Shown: piece after piece, positions 41,169-52,667 of the stretch | Layout: each line of letters opens with the position of its first letter | Position numbering within the stretch: the stretch's first letter is position 1 | Origin: Gerris lacustris | Lineage: Eukaryota > Arthropoda > Insecta > Hemiptera > Gerridae | Assembly (NCBI GenBank): GCA_951217055.1 | Contig: OX578280.1 | Location: 15,167,394-15,231,393 of the forward strand | Reading direction: 5' to 3' | Length of the DNA: 64,000 nt | The notes under the pieces: generated by a model | Told to the model about the DNA's origin: nothing | Database searches by the model: none | What the model saw: only the letters and a program-made list of their open reading frames with translations | Translations under genes and position numbers: made by a program

Positions 41169-43140
41169 ATTGAGATTTTGATAGACACACGATTCCCGAG
41201 TCTAAAATCATTGAGAGTTTGATAGACACACGATTCCCGAGTCTAAAATTATTGAGAATTTGATAGACACACGATTCCCGAGTCTAAAATCATTGAGAAT
41301 TTGATAGACACGCGATTCCCGAGTCTAAAATTATTGAGAATTTGATAGACACACGATTCCCGAGTCTAAAATCATTGAGAATTTGATAGACACACGATTC
41401 CCGAGTCTAAAATTATTGAGAATTTGATAGACACACGATTCCCGAGTCTAAAATCATTGAGAATTTGATAGACACGCGATTCCCGAGTCTAAAATCATTG
41501 AGAATTTGATAGACACACGATTCCCGAGTCTAAAATGATTGAGATTATGATAGACACACGATTCTCGAGTCTAAAATGATTGAGATTATGATAGACACAC
41601 GATTCCCGAGTCTAAAATCATTGAGAATTTGATAGACACACGATTCCCGAGTCTAAAATGATTGAGATTTTGATAGACACACGATTCCCGAGTCTAAAAT
41701 CATTGAGAGTTTGATAGACACACGATTCCCGAGTCTAAAATCATTGAGAATTTGATAGACACACGATTCCCGAGTCTAAAATTATTGAGAATTTGATAGA
41801 CACACGATTCCCGAGTCTAAAATCATTGAGAATTTGATAGACACGCGATTCCCGAGTCTAAAATCATTGAGAATTTGATAGACACACGATTCCCGAGTCT
41901 AAAATCATTGAGAATTTGATAGACACACGATTCTCGAGTCTAAAATGATTGAGATTATGATAGACACACGATTCCCGAGTCTAAAATCATTGAGAATTTG
42001 ATAGACACACGATTCCCGAGTCTAAAATGATTGAGATTTTGATAGACACACGATTCCCGAGTCTAAAATGATTGAGATTATGATAGACACACGATTCTCG
42101 AGTCTAAAATGATTGAGATTATGATAGACACACGATTCCCGAGTCTAAAATGATTGAGATTATGATAGACACACGATTCCTGGGTCTAAAATGATTGAAA
42201 TTTTGATAGACACACGATTCTCGGGTCTAAAATTATTGAAATTTTGATAGCCACACGATTTCTGAGTCTAAAATGATTGAGATTATGATAGACACACGAT
42301 TCCCGAGTCTAAAATCATTGAGAATTTGATAGACACACGATTCCCGAGTCTAAAATGATTGAGATTTTGATAGACACACGATTCCCGAGTCTAAAATCAT
42401 TGAGAGTTTGATAGACACACGATTCCCGAGTCTAAAATCATTGAGAATTTGATAGACACACGATTCCCGAGTCTAAAATTATTGAGAATTTGATAGACAC
42501 GCGATTCCCGAGTCTAAAATCATTGAGAATTTGATAGACACACGATTCCCGAGTCTAAAATCATTGAGAATTTGATAGACACACGATTCTCGAGTCTAAA
42601 ATGATTGAGATTATGATAGACACACGATTCCCGAGTCTAAAATCATTGAGAATTTGATAGACACACGATTCCCGAGTCTAAAATGATTGAGATTTTGATA
42701 GACACACGATTCCCGAGTCTAAAATGATTGAGATTATGATAGACACACGATTCTCGAGTCTAAAATGATTGAGATTATGATAGACACACGATTCCCGAGT
42801 CTAAAATGATTGAGATTATGATAGACACACGATTCCCGAGTCTAAAATGATTGAGATTATGATAGACACACGATTCTCGAGTCTAAAATGATTGAGATTA
42901 TGATAGACACACGATTCCCGAGTCTAAAATGATTGAGATTATGATAGACACACGATTCCTGGGTCTAAAATGATTGAAATTTTGATAGACACACGATTCT
43001 CGGGTCTAAAATTATTGAAATTTTGATAGCCACACGATTTCTGAGTCTAAAATGATTAAAATTTTGATAGACACACGATTCCTGGGTCTAAAATTATTGA
43101 GATTATGATAGGCACACGATTCCCGAGTGCCAATCATTTA
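41169..43140. repeat. 41-bp satellite array (about 48 monomers) with higher-order structure
   Basis: The monomer contains GATAGACACACGATTCCCGA followed by GTCTAAAATCATTGAGAATTT, exactly 41 bp (successive GATAGACAC starts at 41180 and 41221). Variant positions (CATTG/TATTG/GATTG; GAATTTG/GATTATG/GATTTTG; CCCGAG/CTCGAG/CTGGGT) recur in ordered blocks. A distinctive three-monomer block beginning TGGGTCTAAAATGATTGAAA occurs at 42181 and at 42960, 779 bp apart, exactly 19 monomers. Another recurs at 17 monomers (41641 and 42338). The right edge decays after 43100. Non-coding. Confidence 0.97.
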
Positions 43141-43219
43141 ATCAATGATTAACATTTTGGATCACGAGTCTAAAATAATTGAGTAAAATGGTGATTAAGT
43201 TATTACTAAATTATCTGCC

Positions 43220-43625
43220 TGTGCAGACACTAAAGCCTAAACTACTCGTAATAATAAACCCCCTTCGATGAATTTTGAAATTGATAAAAATCATATCCAG
43301 AGGTAAATTCGAGAAAATAATTTAATCTCTATAAATTTGAGGGCACTGCACTCTCAAGAACTCGAAAAATATTTTTCGATGAAATTGAATTACATTTAAA
43401 ATAAAAGTCAATTTAAAACCTAATTTAACCATTCAAGTTTATATCCCGGGAAAAATCAAGTTTCCGAGAACGAGGCAGTTCTTCTTTTAGAAATTATAAT
43501 TAAACATTTTTAATAAAAATGTTTAATAATAAATTAATTAAATAAGATATTTCTGGAAGCAAATTACAGTCGCATCGTTGTAGGACAGAAAGTGTTCTAA
43601 GTTTTGTTCCGACTGATTCCTTAAA
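43220..43625 (+). repeat. Family B repeat, decayed copy
   Basis: CTGTGCAGACACTAAAGCCT, GATGAATTTTGAAATTGATA, CATATCCAGAGGTAAATTCG and TTTGAGGGCACTGCACTCTC parallel the family B order. The B-box region is not recognisable. The last clear match is near TTTAATAATAAATTAATTAA. Confidence 0.7.
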
Positions 43626-43904
43626 AGATATTTTTGTATTAATTTATTTAAACAATAAAAAATAAATAATAACTTTAGTTATAAAGGAGGGTTCATAGAA
43701 TGCGTTTTTTTCCTTGCGTTTGAGCTATATATAGATAAAAATAAATTTATAAAAACGTGGAGACAACACTGAGTGCTTCCCCCACCCTTCCTTCTGTGTG
43801 CACCTGCGCAGTGTTCCCTTCAGGTTATAAACAAAGCCGAATATATTATTAAAATACAATACTAACTTCCTAAAAGTATGTACTACATTTCAATGAGATT
43901 TCAC
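43626..43904. other. Unassigned stretch
   Basis: Nothing recognised. Confidence 0.4.
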
Positions 43905-44330
43905 AAACATTTTGTTAACTGTTTTCGTTTCAAACCGAAAGTGTTTCCAAGAGGACTTTAAACTCCCTAGTCTAGTTATAGTAGTCCCTGTCTAGTTATA
44001 GTTTATTAATTTATTTGTTTATTATATTTATTATAGTTAGTCTAGTTATAGTTAAGTCAGGTTATCATATCACCGTTTATCATACCTACTCCTACTGCGC
44101 ATGTCTCAATTCTGTTTTCAATTCAATACCTGTTCCCCAAGGATAGTGTATACACCGTCCTTGCCTGTTCCCTTGCTATTTTTTCAAAACAAAAACAACA
44201 AAAAAACATAACCCCAAAAATTTGCTGTTGTGACCTTGAACTCAAAGCGTTTTGAAATCGCCGAATCCATGGGGTTTTTAATACCAAAACGATAAAAAAA
44301 AATTCATGGAAACGTAGTAATTGTTTCAAA
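43905..44330 (-). mobile_element. Family D MITE, second copy
   Basis: Minus-strand reading: TTACTACGTTTCCATGAA, then GATTTCAAAACGC, AATTGAGACATGCGCAGTAG, and CTTGGAAACACTTTCGGTTT at the far end, all in the order seen at 1737-2078. It contains a TCTAGTTATAGT stretch repeated several times (43970-44055) and an extra GGACGGTGTATACACTATCC block. The minus-strand frame 44123-44329 is not a gene. Confidence 0.75.
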
Positions 44331-45191
44331 ATGGAAAAAATTGTGTATTAAATATACAATACTATTTAAATGGAGGACAAGAAACTTTAAACCAAACAAT
44401 AAAAAAGAGGGAAGAGGACGGGAAGGTTTCATTCAGGTTAGCTTTAACGTGAGAAAGTTGGTTCGGAACCAACTTTTCTCGCGCCATGTTATGACAGCCT
44501 ATAGATTATTCTGAAGCGCGTAAAAAACGCAGCCTATGAACCCAGCTATAAGATTAATCAACTAGAATAAAGACATTTTTGGATTCTAACTTAATCTTTT
44601 ATTAACTCGAGATGGTTATAGATTTTTTATTCATGTTATAAACCGGGTTTTTAAAAATAAAACAAATTATGTATGATGTAATGTTAAAAGAAATAAAGAA
44701 TTCCATAATCATTACATCATTTCTTGTATTAAAGCAAATAAAATTATCAGTGCATTAGAGCCGAATCTTTTAAATTTGTCTCAATATAACAGACATTGTA
44801 GTGAATAAAGTAGCTTAATAAATATATTTATAAATAAATAAATAAATTGTTAAGTAAAAGGAACAGATGTTCGTTAAGAATACATTTCTTTAAATGTAAA
44901 ATACATTTAGCTAAACCTATTGACTTTAATTTTATTTAATATAAAATTCTGTAACAAATATAAAAATGATCAAATATGTCTCGTTGAAACTTCACTTATT
45001 ATATTCTTACAATATTACGTTAGTTTTAAAATAATATTTGCGTCATAAGGTTCGCTATAAGTATATGAAGCACACCGTTTTATACATTCAGGAAACCGAA
45101 AAAGCAAATAAATTGTACAAACAAAACTATTTACATAACACTTCAAGAATAAGAGCTTTGATGGAGGTCATTTTAATTAATACAAAGTACA
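44331..45191. other. AT-rich stretch with a small hairpin
   Basis: 44454-44484 holds GAGAAAGTTGGTTC...GAACCAACTTTTCTC, an inverted repeat of about 14 bp. Otherwise AT-rich and unrecognised; the 60-codon frame 45038-45220 runs into the next element. Confidence 0.45.
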
Positions 45192-45465
45192 AAGAAACTT
45201 TCTCTGTCCACGTAAAATAATTCTTGTTTTTTTTATCAAAGCAGATTTCGGCTTCTATAAAGCCATCATCAGGGCAACAAACACTAAACGTTAAAAATTA
45301 TTAACATATAAAAAAACCGAAATAAACTTTAACTTTTTATTATAACTATACTTTTAGATTTATTTATATGTTAATAAGTTTTAACGCTTAGGCACTGATG
45401 ATGGCTTTATAAAAGTCGAAAGCTTATTTGATAAATAAACAAGTATTGTTTTGCGTGGAGAGACA
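45192..45465. mobile_element. Inverted-repeat element with two mirrored hammerhead-core-like motifs
   Basis: The left arm contains CTTTCTCTGTCCACGTAAAA, the right arm TTTTGCGTGGAGAGACAGTT. Inside these, the minus strand at 45246-45272 reads CTGATGATGGCTTTATAGAA then GCCGAAA, and the plus strand at 45395-45421 reads CTGATGATGGCTTTATAAAA then GTCGAAA. Each is CTGATGA, a 5-bp stem, then GAAA, as in a hammerhead core. The centre is AT-rich and itself inverted (GTTAAAAATTATTAACATAT). A pair of inverted pseudo-LTR remnants of a Penelope-like element would look like this; that is inference. Confidence 0.55.
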
Positions 45466-45765
45466 GTTTCTATGTACATATTTATTTATACAAGTAAAAT
45501 TAAGAAAAATTAATTTCGATAAGTTATTATCTAAATGAAGACCAAAAAATCAAAAAACATAATAACATTTATTTTTATTGGAATAAATGTTGTTGCCTTA
45601 GCTTAGCAAAAACAAATCATTTTGGGATGCGTTGTCGCCGTCGTCGGGACACTACTCAATTATATAAATGATTACCTATCATTTGCAAGCGATATTATTA
45701 CTCATTAATAACACTATTATTGAAAAAATAGTATTTTATTTATTTAACCCAGTGCCAAAATAGGT
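45466..45765. other. AT-rich stretch, nothing recognised
   Basis: No gene or repeat evident. Confidence 0.45.
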
Positions 45766-45990
45766 ACTTCTTTAGATTGCTACTCCCCTTTTTTTGGAAT
45801 ATAAATTACTTTGACTAAATAACTATTAAGACAAAGGGATTTTTAGTCCAATTAACTTTAGGACAAAGAAATATCACATTTCTGTTTTTATAAAGGGAGT
45901 AACAGTCTAAAGAAGAACATTCCATATGCCATCTTTAGATTGTTACTCCCCTCTGTTTTCTTTTATAAGGGAAGAAACAATCTAAAGAAG
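45766..45990. repeat. Family G copy with both modules
   Basis: TACTTCTTTAGATTGCTACT at the left, then the CAAAGGGATTTTTAGTCCAA / AACTTTAGGACAAAG module, then GGGAGTAACAGTCTAAAGAA and TCTTTAGATTGTTACTCCCC, ending GAAACAATCTAAAGAAGTGC. This is the most complete single copy and suggests that the full family unites the fold-back ends with the CCCTTTGTC module. Confidence 0.75.
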
Positions 45991-46319
45991 TGCCCCCAAA
46001 ATATAGGTGTTTTAAAATTTATGGCACGTATAAATATGAGACCAATGTTAAATTTACCAATCCTTAAATGTACGAACTATTAAACACATTTTTAATATCA
46101 AACACAAATTAAAATAACATAATAATAGAGATTTTAACACCGTTTTTCATTTTCATTAAACGAACAAAAGATCATGCTAAACCTAATAAAGTCTGCACTG
46201 AACTAAAATACTGAATCCTCTATTCAAGTGATTCTCCGCGCACATACACTCTTAACTACTTCAAACTGATAAGATAAGACAAATAAACAGGAATACTTAA
46301 GTGATGGGATAATATATAT

Positions 46320-46394
<75 letters not shown>

Positions 46395-47239
46395 CATATA
46401 TATATTTATTTTTGTTATACCTCAAATATTAGATAAAAAATGTGCCAAAACCAGCTATCAACATAATTCGACAATTAAAAAAAAAAAACTCTTTTTAAAA
46501 ATATTAGCAGATGATTCATCCATTCATAAGAAACAAATGTAAAATAAATAAAAAGATACCGCAGTCATATAACAATTTATGTGTTACGCAGTCTTAAGTA
46601 TTTTTAATTCGAATACATATTTATAAGATTATGGCTATAAAGAACATTTTGTAGTATTGAATAATACTGAATAATTGTTTAATTTTAATAATAATGAACT
46701 TTAAGTATAGATAAAGCAATAAGTTAAAGTTAACAGTCAAAAGTAAAAACAATAAAACAGCTTTATATGACCATCATGAGTGTTTCCGGTTTTAAAGATA
46801 TAACACCTATGTCTCAAGAGAAATTAATACAAAATACTTCAAATTCTGATTAATATAGTTATACGAGAAAAAAACGGGAAGTATGAACTTGACAACTCAT
46901 AAATTCCTAAGTGTGCGATTAACTTCAGTTCTTTTTGTTGTTTTTTTTTTTAATCTGTTTCTTTTTACAATTTAACAACTTTCAACCTAGTGCTATTTCG
47001 GTAAAGTCAATCTTTTTTTTTTTATAAAATATCTATTCACGTACAAACGGTAAATCTTGGGAACTAGGGGTTTTTTAAGGGTGGGGGGATTTCTTTAAGG
47101 GATCGGCTATTATAAACAATGATATCACTGGATAACATTATACTATCGATATATTAGGCGATGTACTCGAGATATATCAACCGACACGAGAGGAAGTGTT
47201 CAGAAAGTTATTAGTCTAGTTTTAGCGGTAAAGACAGAG
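45991..47239. other. AT-rich stretch with (TA)n at 46322-46390
   Basis: A long TA run of about 69 bp at 46322-46390. The rest is AT-rich. 47050-47110 has a G-rich patch (GGGTGGGGGGATTTC). No gene recognised. Confidence 0.6.
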
Positions 47240-47435
47240 CTTTTCAAATTCCAACACCATATTTAATCTAATTCACTTTAGAACAAACGAATACACACAT
47301 TTTTATATAAAAGTGTGATATTCCTTCGTGCTAAAGAATATTGGACTAAATATCCCTTTGTCTTAATAGTTATTTAGTCAAAGTCATTTATATTCTAAAA
47401 AACAATAGAGGAGTAACAATCTAAAGAAGTACCCT
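47240..47435. repeat. Family G copy
   Basis: GAACAAACGAATACACACAT, AAAAGTGTGATATTCCTTCG, GGACTAAATATCCCTTTGTC, TTATTTAGTCAAAGTCATTT and AGGAGTAACAATCTAAAGAA, in the order of the family. Confidence 0.75.
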
Positions 47436-48186
47436 GTTAATAAATACACACTCAATTTGTACCTCTCATACTCAAAGCTAGTTTAAATTATTAATTAAAA
47501 AAAAATAAATAAAAAAGCTTTTATTCGTATTCTTCTTAGCAAACACTTTCATTTGATACCCATATCATGGGCGTGCTTAAAAAATTACTAGTCCCCCATA
47601 TTGGATTTATACGACGTCACTTAGCAAACCATGCAATGTCATCCAAACTAAACGTGTATACAAAATTTCAATTCAATCGGTTGAGGATAACTGCTATAAA
47701 ATTCAGTTGCAAGATTTGAACCGAACATACATACATTGCAAGTTAAATAAAAGCTTGTAAAAATAATTAATTATTATAAAAAATATAAACATCAACACAC
47801 GTGTACAGGCTACTTTAAGAATTTATTTTCATAAAGTTTTTATAAGTTTAGTGAATTCTTCTTCATATTTTTTTTTCTATTAGATATACCTAAATGAAGG
47901 CATAAGAATTGAATGCTTAAATCCTACAAGATCTTATATAATTCTATACCCAACCAAGTGATTTGAAATCTACGTATTTTTCTTGTAAGTGTAAAGGATC
48001 TCATATTAGCTTTGAAGATTATCCTTCAAAATTCATATAATCTCACCAATAAACTCGATCAATCATCTTTCTTGAGAGCTCCTTCAATTCATTGTCAAAA
48101 GGACCTTAAGCCTACAATAGGTTTTATAAATCTACCTCGATATTCCACATAGAATGGGTTCTACTAGTTATTCCCTGACCTTGAGA
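47436..48186. other. Unassigned stretch
   Basis: AT-rich, no gene. 47600-47720 shows repeat-like sequence (ACAAAATTTCAATTCAATCG) without a second clear copy. Confidence 0.4.
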
Positions 48187-48312
48187 AAGAATAAAGGAAG
48201 AATAAAGGAGAATAAAGAAGAATAAAGAATAAAGGAATAAAGGAATAAAGGAATAAAGAAGAAGAATAAAGGAATAAAGAAGAAGAATAAAGGAATAAAG
48301 GAAGAATAAAGG
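48187..48312. repeat. Purine-rich short tandem repeat (GAATAAAGGA-type)
   Basis: About 125 bp of imperfect GAATAAAGGA, GAATAAAGAA and GGAATAAA units, all purine except T. The minus-strand 94-codon frame 48168-48452 (Phe/Leu/Ile/Tyr-rich) is a consequence of it. Confidence 0.9.
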
Positions 48313-48374
48313 AAGGACACAGAGTATCTTGAACCTCGATGATTAATGTCTGCTTGCATCGATAAAAAAAAAAT

Positions 48375-48942
48375 AGACTGCCAATTGGTGTGGCACATAG
48401 CTTCCTCGCATCCTATCACGTACTTTATTAATTTTATACTTTTCCAAGCCATTATTGCCTAATTTGTCTAATTGTTTCTCCCTTTGGATTTTTACACAAA
48501 AATTTAAGTATCAATTTAGCAAAAGTGAGCACCGACGGTTCAAATTATCTAGGGCTATCTGCGGACTACTTTCAATAAACTATAAAAGTATCATACAATT
48601 CAGATAAGTACTTTTGAAGCTATAGGTGTAAATGAATGTATGTTTGTACGCATGTGGAAGAGAAACAAATTAGAGCAGAAGATTGAAACTTATATGGGAC
48701 CAACAATGAGCTAATTATGGCTTACCATCCAAATTTCATTAAAATCGGACGAGTAGTTTTTAAGATATGCTGGTTCACAAAAATTGAACGACAGACCTAC
48801 AGACAGACACGAAACCAAAAATGTTCCCTGATGTCTGAAACGGATTTCTGTCTTGGATTTTTTGAAATCGGAGACCTAAAATTGTTTCGTTCTTCAGAAC
48901 GATCACATAGCTTCCTTTACCTTCGGTAAGCTCGGAAGCAAA
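48375..48942 (+). mobile_element. Family A element, best full-length copy
   Basis: Begins CTGCCAATTGGTGTGGCACA and ends TAGCTTCCTTTACCTTCGGT followed by AAGCTCGGAAGC. Order of blocks: TTCCTCGCATCCTATCACGT, CACCGACGGTTCAAATTATC, ATAGGTGTAAATGAATGTAT, GGAAGAGAAACAAAT, GGGACCAACAATGAGC, TGTTCCCTGATGTCTGAAAC and GTTCTTCAGAACGATCACAT. About 565 bp with no conserved frame. The 3' end forms a hairpin with a TTCG turn. No inverted end is visible on the left, which argues against a simple TIR element. Confidence 0.85.
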
Positions 48943-49133
48943 AGTTAAAATTTATAATAAGCAATATGTATTATTGTCTACACGTCTAACTTCATAAGGT
49001 AAGAGTTTTGTTTGTGATATAAATTAAAAATGATTGATTGTTCTGTCTGAGATTATGTAGTACCACTCCATAATTATGACTAGAGAGTTTAGTAGAAAGT
49101 AACACAACAATATTGTCACCACAATTTTATATT
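48943..49133. other. Short unassigned stretch
   Basis: Nothing recognised. Confidence 0.4.
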
Positions 49134-49141
49134 AAAGTACA

Positions 49142-49331
49142 CAGTGGCGTAACTATGGGCCCGCATTGCGGGGGGCCCCCGGTGCCAGGGTGCCCCCAAA
49201 TCCAGAAATAACTGGAATTACTAGGGGGGCCCCAATCCTGAAAGCAAGAGGTTTTTTTTTTTTTTGCTCATCAATTTTCTTTGGCGAGGGGCCCCCAAAA
49301 ATTTCTTGGGGCCCCTCTAGCTACGCTATTG
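49142..49331. mobile_element. hAT-like MITE, 190 bp, 8-bp target duplication
   Basis: The left end is CAGTGGCGTAACTATGGGCC and the right end read inward CAATAGCGTAGCTAGAGGGG. It is flanked by AAAGTACA on both sides (49134-49141, 49332-49339). The interior is strongly GC-rich (CATTGCGGGGGGCCCCCGGT). CAGTGGCGTA ends are typical of hAT-derived MITEs. The 64-codon frame 49166-49360 overlaps it by chance. Confidence 0.88.
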
Positions 49332-49346
49332 AAAGTACACAAACGT

Positions 49347-49372
49347 GTTTCGAAGTATAATATCATCTTCAG
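49347..49372 (-). other. Hammerhead-core-like motif
   Basis: Minus strand: CTGAAGATGATATTATACTT then CGAAACACG. CTGAAGA and GAAAC are intact; the stem between is GA/TC plus AT pairs and is weak. It lies just outside the hAT-like MITE, whose target sequence AAAGTACA belongs to the same older segment. Confidence 0.4.
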
Positions 49373-49929
49373 TGTTGAGTATTAACATAGTAAGAGGAAA
49401 ATCTCTACTAGCTACATATTTTACAAGCTTATGACAAACTAACAGAACAAGGTGGGGATAGACTAGGGCTGAGTGAATAGAAGGATTACGGAAGGAACCA
49501 AGATAAGGGATATGAAGTAAAGATACAAGGCGGAACCAAGTGAAGGTCTGGCTTAGGTATAACATTTTTTTTTTATTTTTCAACTGCTTATAGCTAAACA
49601 ATAAATACTTTATACCACTCTTCAAAAATTATATCTCAACAAAAAATGATTTTTTTATCGGTTTTACAAGAGAAGAGTATCTTATTTGCACTTCTTTACT
49701 CACACACTTAGACTGTTACTCACTCCCCTTATCCCTTATTAAAAATAAACAGAGAGGAGTAACAATCTAAAGAATATGTACGGAATGTACGTCTTTAGAC
49801 TGTTACTCCCCTTATAAAAACGGAAGTGTGATATTCCTTTGTCCCAAAGTACATTGGACTAAACGGAAAACAAATAAGGCGCGCTTCACGTAAGTACGTG
49901 AGACGATAATCGCAGGTTTCTGTACGATT
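49373..49929. repeat. Unassigned, then family G fragment at 49710-49865
   Basis: 49710-49865: GACTGTTACTCACTCCCC, GAGGAGTAACAATCTAAAGA, TCTTTAGACTGTTACTCCCC, GTGTGATATTCCTTTGTCCC, a family G copy. The first 330 bp are unrecognised; the minus-strand frame 49326-49625 (99 codons) is not supported. Confidence 0.65.
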
Positions 49930-50345
49930 AAGTTAAAATTATTAAGTGTAAGTTTAATACTTGCATATTCTTTTTCTACACTTCAAGACCTTTAAATTGA
50001 TGTATAACATGTCATGGTGACTAAAAACGTTTTATTAGTCACCCGCCATATTGGCCGCAACATTGAAAATATTAAGTGTGAGATTTTAATAGTAGCATAT
50101 TCTTTTTCTACACCTCAAGACCTTCAAATTGATGTATATCATGTCATAGTGACTAACAACTTTTTTTTAGTCGCCCGCCATATTGGCCGCCATCTTGAAA
50201 ATATTAAGTATGAAAATTCAAAAGAGTGTACAGTTGTCTCAAATGCCGAGATGCACCTATGTGCCGAATTTCATGTTCCTAGCTATAGTAGTTTATGAAT
50301 TGAAACGAGCCAACGGACAGACAGACAGACAAACAGAGCCGTTAT
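49930..50345 (+). repeat. Dispersed repeat with direct internal duplication of about 130 bp
   Basis: CATATTCTTTTTCTACACTT, CAAGACCTTTAAATTGATGT and TAGTCACCCGCCATATTGGC (49960-50060) are repeated at about 50095-50190 with small differences. GAGATGCACCTATGTGCCGA and a GACAGACAGACAGAC tract follow, ending AAACAGAGCCGTTATAATAT. The decayed opposite-strand relative is at 2079-2518. The 94-codon frame 50014-50298 spans both duplicates. Confidence 0.7.
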
Positions 50346-50730
50346 AATATAAGGTTTCCTTTTTTTACTTTGTACAGAAACCTAAAAGCAGGCTATATTT
50401 ATGTCATGGATAGCTCTTTGAATTTCCAAGTTTTCTAAAAAGTCTAATTTCAAAATTTATATATATTACGTTTTATATATTACCTTAAAATAAGTTGTTT
50501 AAACTAATTAAAAAAATAATTACTGCAATGACTAGGTTCTTGGTAACAGAAGACATTTTCAATTATTGTTTACCAATCAATCGTTCACCTTGTTTGTCTT
50601 TCAGAACTATACGTTCTCTAGTGGAAAGATAACCTTTCATGCGCTAATAAGCTAATATATTAAATTTATATTACTTGTAAAATGATATAGTATTATATGT
50701 AATGTATTATTATTTCTAAATAATTTCAAG
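50346..50730. other. AT-rich stretch, nothing recognised
   Basis: No gene or repeat evident. Confidence 0.45.
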
Positions 50731-51389
50731 ATAAAAAGAACTTTTCATATACTACGTTTTTAAATCGTATGTAATGTTGATAATATAATTGTTATTGTTA
50801 TATAATATATAATGTTAGTGAAAAAAAAAATAGTTCCAAATTTATTTACTTCACATAAATGACAACCATCTAGAGAGCTGATCTTAAACCTATGAAAGGA
50901 CAAATCTTTATACAACGGATCTCCCCAACACCAAATCTAAAGCGTGCCATTGATATGCCCCCGTGTAGAGACAGTAAGAGAAGAAAAATGTGTACAAGTA
51001 AAGAAGTATATTAATAATAGTAAGTAGTATTTGAAATAATATAAATAATATAATCGATATTTCCTGTTTTGCTGTCATTCAATGTTTATCTATCACAAAT
51101 TTGAGACCCGTCAAAATGAAGATTGCGTAAATATGGGACATGGCAAAACAAATAAAAGAACTTGCGGATATTTTCCGAACTAACTTTCCGTACAGCAAAA
51201 TTTGCTGAAAACCAATTAAATTCTGCTGAAAGATGGCTAAAAGTATTAAAATAATGTGTCATCGTGTTCTAAGCTATGCTAAATGTTTCAAATGTCTAGC
51301 TATTCGGGAAGTTAGTTAGAAATCGATTGCCAGATTTGTACCGGACAAACAAACAAACAAACAAGAAAGCAAGCTAATAAAAACGTAGT

Positions 51390-51390
<1 letters not shown>
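50731..51390 (-). mobile_element. Family C element, copy 3 (minus)
   Basis: Left border AAAAAGAACTTTTCATATAC, right border AGCTAATAAAAACGTAGTA. Shared internal blocks include GACAACCATCTAGAGAGCTG, GAAAGATGGCTAAAAGTATT and AACTTTCCGTACAGCAAAAT. It keeps a tetranucleotide CAAA run (51346-51364) corresponding to the TTTG run of copy 1, and has a 3' poly-A run just outside (51398-51423). Confidence 0.8.
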
Positions 51391-51423
<33 letters not shown>

Positions 51424-52667
51424 TTGTAATGAAGAAGATGAACTTATTATTCAAATAAATTTTCAAAATATTATTACAAGCACTAACTAAAAAAAAAGAA
51501 ACTTGATACTTTGCTCGCTTTTAATATGGTGCTTGTAATCTTCTTATGGAAAAGTTGATATCGCGTTGATATATACGCGATATCAACTTGTAACTACATT
51601 TTGTTTAAACAGAAAAATGCTATTTTGAACCAAAAAAATAGAAAGTAACCATACAAAAAACCCTTATGACATCATAAGATATGAGGACCCCGAGACAACT
51701 AAAACAAGTTTAGATAAAAAAAAAAAAGAAGGAAATAAAAGAAAATAAAACATGTTTTAATAAAACTTTTCTCATTTTGTGATAAGACTCTTGTAGAAGA
51801 GTAGCTACGAGGGAGGGGGAAGGGAGAGGGGGGAGGGGGGAAGAATAAGGTAAAGAAGTAGAACGTGACAAGTGGAAGAAAAACCGATTTTTCTCACTTC
51901 TTTTGAAAAGTTGAGATGGAAGAAGAAAAGACATCTCACTCTCACTCATACAGCTTTTTCTAAGGGTGTAAATTTGCCAACTTTAACCGTATATAGTCCC
52001 CGTTTTTTTTTTTTTTTTTTTTTTTTTTTTTCTTCTGCTTTTTCTTTTATTTATTTTTTTTTTGTCTTTCCACGTTCTCCAAGCCGAGCAATGCTATTGA
52101 GATTCGTGACGGTTTTACATAAAGACCTTCTACCCTCTCTTTTTCTCGAAAAAAAGGGGGGGGGGAGGGTTGGTTGTTTCTCGATGTAACCGACAAAATA
52201 AGGAGCAACAAATTTGAGACAAATTCCACTTATATTTTTTTTTAAAAGAAACATAAAAAAAACTTGGTTTTGTGAAAATACTTAAAAAAATATATTTACA
52301 ATACTCCATTCCTCGTAATATTATTTAAGAAGAACCTTTTTTTTTTTTTTTAGTAAATAACATAGATAATAAACGGTAAATATCTTAGTATATAACAAAC
52401 AGTTTATTTATTTTTGTCAGAATTTGAGCAACATTGTTGCACGAAATTGTGTTCGTTAAAAAATATTGTAAATAAATAATATGAATGGTTCAAAAGTTAT
52501 ATGAAATGGGGCAAACACTAGGTGATGAATGGCTTGGAACTTCACTATTGGCTGGGTTACCTGACACTTATTGACCAATGATAATCGGAATTGAAATCCG
52601 TTGTTAGAAATATAAATATTTAACATAATTGATATTACCCATTTTTAACCATATGGAAGTAGTATTT
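51391..52667. other. Homopolymer-rich stretch with a perfect 14-bp hairpin
   Basis: Poly-A at about 51398-51423 and poly-T at about 52002-52030. A perfect 14-bp hairpin (AAGTTGATATCGCG, 51552-51565 with 51576-51589) has a 10-nt loop. Purine-rich GGGAGGGGGAAGGGAGAGGG at about 51810. Short frames at 51710-52254 on both strands are low-complexity and overlap. No gene. Confidence 0.5.

Noticed and set aside
41169..43140. CRISPR-like array (regular 41-bp periodicity)
   Set aside because: The whole 41-bp unit repeats with point variants; there are no unique spacers, no cas genes, and the DNA is clearly eukaryotic repeat DNA.
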